Source of the DNA: Giesbergeria sp.
GTDB taxonomy: Bacteria > Pseudomonadota > Gammaproteobacteria > Burkholderiales > Burkholderiaceae_C
DNA length: 9,385 nucleotides
Direction of reading: 5' to 3'
Assembly (NCBI GenBank): GCA_030690515.1
Contig: JAUYGP010000335.1
Location: forward strand, 1 to 9,385
In this document: one piece after another, positions 6,271-9,385 of the stretch
Numbering within the stretch: position 1 is the stretch's first letter
Layout: every line of letters begins with the position of its first letter
The notes under the pieces: model-generated
Databases searched by the model: none
The model's input: the letters and a program-made list of their open reading frames with translations, nothing else
Told to the model about the DNA's origin: nothing
Made by a program: the position numbers and the translations under genes

Positions 6271-6874
6271 CAACCACCTGCTCGCGCAGGCTGTCACGCA
6301 CCAGCTGCGGCAATGTATGCGCCAGTCCTTCAAGGGTTGCCTCAATGTCCTTGAACAAGGCCCTTTTGCCCTTGGCAAAGGTGGCCCCAAACTCGTAGAG
6401 CAGACTGCGCAAGGCGTTGGTCTGCATGATGCGTATTTTCATGAGCAGCTCGCGCTGGCGGTGCAAGGTAAGCGTTGCTTGATGCATGGCCGTCTTGGTG
6501 CCCACAAACTTCACCCCAGGCTGCTGCACCGCCAACCAGATGGCACGGGCATCGGTGGCATCGGTTTTGTTGCCGCTGACAAAGGGGCGCACGATCTTGG
6601 CGTGCAGCAGTCGCACCGTGTGCCCAAGTTTGCTCAGTTCACGTGCCCAGTGGTGCGCGCCTCCACAGGCTTCGATGGCCACCAGGCAAGGCGCGTGGTT
6701 GGCAAAGTGCGCCAGCACCTTGGCGCGCTTGATCTGCGCGTTGACAATTTCACCCGTCCCCATGTTCACGGTGTGCAGCTGAAACACGTGTTTGGCGATG
6801 TCCAGACCGAACACCTGCATGCCGTTCATGGTGCCGATGATTTGTCCGGCGTTCATTCCTGTATTACGATTCAT
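6251..6874 (-). pseudogene. IS110-family (IS1111-like) transposase, N-terminal part
   Basis: Reading from ATG at 6874 on the minus strand, about 200 residues match IS110-family recombinases. The RuvC-like DEDD acids are all visible: D25 in VFGLDIAK, E68 in VAIEACGGAHHWAREL, and D105 and D108 in NKTDATDARAIW. The AHHWAREL form suggests the IS1111 subgroup. The C-terminal domain with the catalytic serine is missing; the full length is about 340 residues. Homology ends near LVRDSLREQVV at about 6265, and the frame runs out at 6251. Such enzymes act with an element-encoded guide (bridge) RNA. In the IS1111 group that RNA is usually encoded after the gene, so it would be lost here. The protein cannot transpose alone. 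Confidence 0.85.
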
Positions 6875-7030
6875 GGCGGATCCTCTGTGGTTGAGTGAAG
6901 ACCTTGGTTTATCACACCCTGGGCACTTTGATGCCGTCTCCATCAGAGGATCCAACCCATGCGGGGTGGCTTCTTCCTGATTGACGGCTGTTTTATCGCA
7001 GCGCCACAATTGTTCAGCGATTAAGGAGGG
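6875..7030. other. Upstream end of the IS110-type element, with inverted repeat
   Basis: GGATCCTCTG at 6878-6887 and its exact complement CAGAGGATCC at 6944-6953 lie just upstream of the transposase start, 56 bases apart. They could form a hairpin in the leader or be subterminal repeats of the element. The outer edge of the insertion must fall before about 7035, where membrane-protein homology begins. No matching other end is present in the window. Confidence 0.5.
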
Positions 7031-7508
7031 AGGCATCCATAGCATCTATCCGTTGATGATCCTGGTAGTGCTGGCGGTGCTCCAGCAAACCGGATGGCTG
7101 CGGGTGATCGAGTCTTTCGCGCAAAGCAAGCTGCCTGCGCGGCTGGGCAAGCTGGCCAGCCACAGCATCGAGATTGTGCTGCATTCCGGGCGCTGTTTCA
7201 GTCTGCCGATGTTGCTGTATGGCATCACGCTCGGACTGGTGGCATGGGGCGCGGAAGGGCTGGCTTTCTACTACATCATGCACGCTCTCGGCAGCGACTT
7301 GTCATTACCGACCGCGCTATTCATCTATGCTTTTTCCATGCTGGTCGGTGCGCTCAGTTTCTTGCCCGGCGGCCTGGGCGGCGCGGAAGCCACCATGGTC
7401 GCCTTGCTTATGCTGAACCATGTTGCACAACCGCAAGCAGTTGCCGCGACCGTGCTGATCCGGCTGGCAACGCTGTGGTTTGCCGTGGCATTAGGTATTT
7501 TGCGTTGA
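7030..7508 (+). pseudogene. UPF0104/flippase-like (lysylphosphatidylglycerol synthase TM-type) membrane protein, C-terminal part
   Basis: About 155 residues end with TGA at 7506-7508. There are four hydrophobic stretches, around YPLMILVVLAVL, PMLLYGITLGLVAWG, LFIYAFSMLVGALSFLPGG and ATVLIRLATLWFAVALGIL. The motif LPGGLGGAEATMVALLM, then QAVAATVLIRLATLWF, is typical of the last two helices of the UPF0104 / AglD-like family. Members are roughly 300-340 residues, so the first half is gone. The open frame runs back to 6981, but the part before about 7030 reads through the IS110-type end and no start is credible. Members are inner-membrane proteins linked to lipid or glycolipid transfer; the substrate is unknown here. 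Confidence 0.6.
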
Positions 7509-7622
7509 CCTTGCCCGAACGGAAAAAGTGACTATCAATCCGATGGTGATTTATTGTGAGGTTGGATGTTAGTATGCCGGACTTATGCCAGTGAAAGCGC
7601 TTGCCGCTAAAGTGAAAATGGA

Positions 7623-8897
7623 ATGAATATGGCGCCACGAAAAACTCAAGGTCATCCGGTGCTGATTATCGGGGCGGGCCGCGGTGGTTCTTCACTGCTT
7701 GAGATGTTTCTGGAAGACAAGCTGGTTGAAGTCATCGCTATAGCGGACTCGAACATTGATGCACCCGGGATCAAGCTGGCGCAAAGCCACGGGATCCCGA
7801 CCTATGGGAGTGCGGTTGCGGCGCTGCAAGCTTGCAAGAACTATCCGGACTGCATCGTGTACAACTTGTCGCACGATGATTCCATCGCCGAAGAGGCGGC
7901 CAGGATTTTTGGCAATGACAAGAGGGTCGCAAGCGGCCCTGAAGTCAAATTGTTCTGGCAGATGGTGACGAACCTGAAGCAGATCAAGGGCGAACTCGAG
8001 AAAAGCCAAAGCCAGTTGCAGGCCATCATCAATAACGTGATGGATGGCATTATCACCATCAATGAAACCGGTGAGATTAACGGATTCAACCCCGCAGCCG
8101 AGCAGATATTTGGCTATTTACAGCAGGACGTATTTGGCAAAGACGTAAAAATGCTGATGCCCGAACCCGATAAGAGCAAGCACGATGACTACATCAATCG
8201 CTATCTATATATCGGCGAAGGACATATCCTCGGCGTGCGCAGGCGCGAGGTAACAGCCATCCGGAAAAACGGCGATTTGTTTCCCATGGAATTGGCCACA
8301 TCGGAAATGATGCTGGGCGGGCAGCGTTACTTCATCGGCATCGTCCGGGATATAACAGAACGCAAGCTGGCAGAGCAAAAGATAGCGCATCTTGCCCACT
8401 TCGATTATCTGACAGACCTTCCGAACCGGGCGCTGTTTCTGGATAACCTCGAGCATTCCGTTTCTTTGGCTAAACGCAATAGTTACAAGGCGGCTGTCTT
8501 GTTTCTTGATCTTGACGGATTCAAGCAAGTCAATGATACGTTGGGGCACGATGGGGGCGATTTGTTGTTGCAAGAGGTCGCCAAAAGGCTGAAAGGGCTT
8601 ATCCGGGCCTCGGATACGGTGGCGCGAGTGGGGGGGGATGAATTCATTTTCGTGCTAAGCAATATCGGATCCAGAGAAAACACGGCATTGATGGCAAACA
8701 AGATAATTGCGGCCCTGTCGGAGCCTTTCAATATAAAGGGTCAGCGGTGCCATGTGGGGGGGAGTATCGGCATTTCCATGTTCCCGGTGGATTCCCCGGA
8801 TTCTGAAACACTCATCAAGCAGGCAGATGCGGCAATGTACGTGGCAAAGCAAAGCGGGAAAAACACCTGCAGATTTTACCGGGATACGGCCAAGTGA
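7623..8897 (+). CDS. Diguanylate cyclase with Rossmann and FixL-like heme-PAS sensor domains
   Basis: This is an intact 424-residue soluble protein. Residues 11-115 form a Rossmann-type domain with VLIIGAGRGGSSLLEMF (GxGxxG at 17-22) and an acidic end of strand 2 (AIADSN, D42), suited to NAD or a related nucleotide. A short helix (116-133) leads to a PAS domain at about 129-248. Its core is very close to FixL: MLMPEPDKSKHDDYINRY, with H187, R193, H201, I202 and R207 at the spacing of B. japonicum FixL H200, R206, H214, I215 and R220. Heme and O2 binding is therefore likely. The GGDEF domain spans about 255-420, with DYLTDLPNR (261-269), active site GGDEF (337-341) and I-site RASD (328-331), so product inhibition by c-di-GMP is expected. 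No EAL domain is present. ATG 7629 is an alternative start; the ribosome site is weak. Output is c-di-GMP in the cytoplasm. Confidence 0.85.
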   Translation: MNMAPRKTQGHPVLIIGAGRGGSSLLEMFLEDKLVEVIAIADSNIDAPGIKLAQSHGIPTYGSAVAALQACKNYPDCIVYNLSHDDSIAEEAARIFGNDKRVASGPEVKLFWQMVTNLKQIKGELEKSQSQLQAIINNVMDGIITINETGEINGFNPAAEQIFGYLQQDVFGKDVKMLMPEPDKSKHDDYINRYLYIGEGHILGVRRREVTAIRKNGDLFPMELATSEMMLGGQRYFIGIVRDITERKLAEQKIAHLAHFDYLTDLPNRALFLDNLEHSVSLAKRNSYKAAVLFLDLDGFKQVNDTLGHDGGDLLLQEVAKRLKGLIRASDTVARVGGDEFIFVLSNIGSRENTALMANKIIAALSEPFNIKGQRCHVGGSIGISMFPVDSPDSETLIKQADAAMYVAKQSGKNTCRFYRDTAK

Positions 8898-8940
8898 ATA
8901 GGCCAGCACAAGGCGTCCACACCCTGTAACCGAACGATTC

Positions 8941-8955
8941 GCGGGCAAGGCCCGC
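8941..8955. terminator. Short GC-rich hairpin after the diguanylate cyclase gene
   Basis: GCGGGC and GCCCGC pair around an AAG loop, 44 bases after the stop. No T-run follows, so it is at best a weak terminator. Confidence 0.4.
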
Positions 8956-8966
8956 TTCTGCCATGG

Positions 8967-9000
8967 TTTGTCCCCGACTGAATTCTCGCGGGGTGACAAA
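8967..9000. terminator. Hairpin between convergent genes, possible bidirectional terminator
   Basis: TTTGTCCCCG (8967-8976) pairs with CGGGG-T-GACAAA (8989-9000), with one bulged base. It lies between the convergent PAS-GGDEF and tesA-type genes and ends 8 bases from the tesA stop. Flanking A/T bases on both sides suit a two-way terminator. Confidence 0.45.
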
Positions 9001-9008
9001 GAGGCTTT

Positions 9009-9229
9009 TCATTTCCGCCGCTGGCGTTCGTCCTGCAACAGCGGTTCCAGTTGCTGTAGCACATTCTGCAAAATGCGTGGCTGCGCCTGTGCCGTGGGAT
9101 GCAGGTTGTCGGTTTGGAACTGCTCCGGTGCAATGCCATCGAGGAAGAACGGAACCAGCGCCGCCTGGTATCGTTGCGCCAATTTCGGGTACATGGCCTT
9201 GAAATTGGCGGTGTAGCGAATACCGTTTT
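9009..9229 (-). pseudogene. tesA: TesA-type SGNH esterase/thioesterase I, C-terminal remnant
   Basis: The minus-strand frame reads RYTANFKAMYPKLAQRYQAA, then LVPFFLDGIAPEQFQTDNLH followed by PTAQAQPRILQNV, ending RQRRK at 9009. This is the end of the TesA / arylesterase family, SGNH hydrolases that cleave acyl thioesters and esters, usually in the periplasm. The Asp-x-x-His of block V (DNLH, about 9099-9110) holds two of the three catalytic residues. The N-terminal signal peptide and the GDSL block with the catalytic serine are missing. Counted from the ATG at 9194 only 61 residues remain; homology extends to about 9222 and a stop lies in frame at about 9230. Family members are about 190-210 residues. 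It was cut where the unknown frame at 9215-9385 begins. Confidence 0.8.
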
Positions 9230-9385
9230 CTCAACGACTACGAAACCCTGACCGGGCTTGAAATGACGCAGACCGTCCTGTTCCCGTCATTCAAGAATCG
9301 CATCACACGCCTGACTGGGCTGAAATTAGGCGTTTCCGACAGCAATGAGCGAATACCCTGCTGCGCTCGCGTGATCTATGAGCAC
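9203..9385 (+). CDS. Upstream part of the unrecognised protein (continues at window start)
   Basis: The frame is open from 9203 to the end and runs on at base 2 through the repeated 40 bases. The plausible part begins near 9215 with SEYRFLNDYETLTGLEMTQT, and no natural start is visible. It is the same protein as the 2-187 entry: not recognised, no catalytic motif seen. It is written as two entries only because the window is cut here. Confidence 0.45.
9346..9385. repeat. Terminal direct repeat, right copy
   Basis: This is the exact copy of bases 1-40. See the left copy for interpretation. Confidence 0.95.

Noticed and set aside
6200..6898. Plus-strand 232-codon frame opposite the IS110-type transposase
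   Set aside because: Antisense shadow; the minus strand has the DEDD motif and a proper start.
7509..7622. Promoter for the diguanylate cyclase gene
   Set aside because: TTGTGA and TAGTAT are present but about 10 bases apart, too close for a sigma-70 promoter; no other convincing pair was seen.
1..9385. CRISPR array, tRNA, rRNA or plasmid replication origin
   Set aside because: No regular spaced repeats, no cloverleaf or rRNA-like sequence noticed, no iterons beside a rep-like gene.

Overview
The window looks like a mosaic of betaproteobacterial DNA. The high-GC gene pieces (lpdA, fdxA, the peptide-type ABC permease, hipA) read like Comamonadaceae-type proteins. The stretch at about 7030-9230 (membrane-protein fragment, diguanylate cyclase, tesA fragment) has a different, lower-GC style and may come from another betaproteobacterial lineage. 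Assignments rest on remembered family sequences and not on searches. The first 40 bases (1-40) are repeated exactly as the last 40 (9346-9385), and one reading frame runs open through that join. The molecule is therefore either circular (9345 bp unique) or a contig closed by its assembler. I see no replication, mobilisation or partition gene.

Layout: 1-187 holds the C-terminal end of an unrecognised protein whose upstream part lies at about 9215-9385. 292-453 is a 7Fe ferredoxin gene (fdxA type) that has lost its middle. 543-1271 is the C-terminal half of dihydrolipoamide dehydrogenase, with a clear terminator at 1297-1326. 1404-1620 (minus) is the tail of an IS1595/ISXO2-type transposase. 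1835-3184 is an intact 449-residue protein with a C-terminal HEPN RNase motif, a candidate phage-defence gene. 3185-3574 is a repeat-rich control region with inverted repeats and operator-like palindromes. 3575-5129 is an intact hipBA-like toxin-antitoxin operon. One short repeat lies on each side of it, in opposite orientations.

5160-6270 is a scrapyard: a GGDEF tail (minus), a PhzF-like tail (plus) and the C-terminal half of a DppC/OppC-type permease (minus). An IS110-family transposase (minus, 6251-6874) is fused to the permease at about 6265 and has lost its own C-terminal half. 7030-7508 is the C-terminal part of a multispanning UPF0104/flippase-like membrane protein. 7623-8897 is an intact 424-residue regulator: a Rossmann nucleotide-binding domain, a FixL-like PAS domain keeping the heme-ligand histidine and propionate-contacting residues, and a GGDEF domain with active site and I-site. 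It ends facing the tail of a tesA-type esterase (9009-9229, minus).

Only four long genes look intact: the HEPN protein, hipB, hipA and the PAS-GGDEF protein. Everything else is truncated or internally deleted, so this is either a decayed genomic islet shaped by insertion sequences or a chimeric assembly. The most interesting contents are the putative heme/dinucleotide-sensing diguanylate cyclase, the HEPN protein beside a hipBA module (a possible small defence or stress islet), and the repeat architecture around hipBA.
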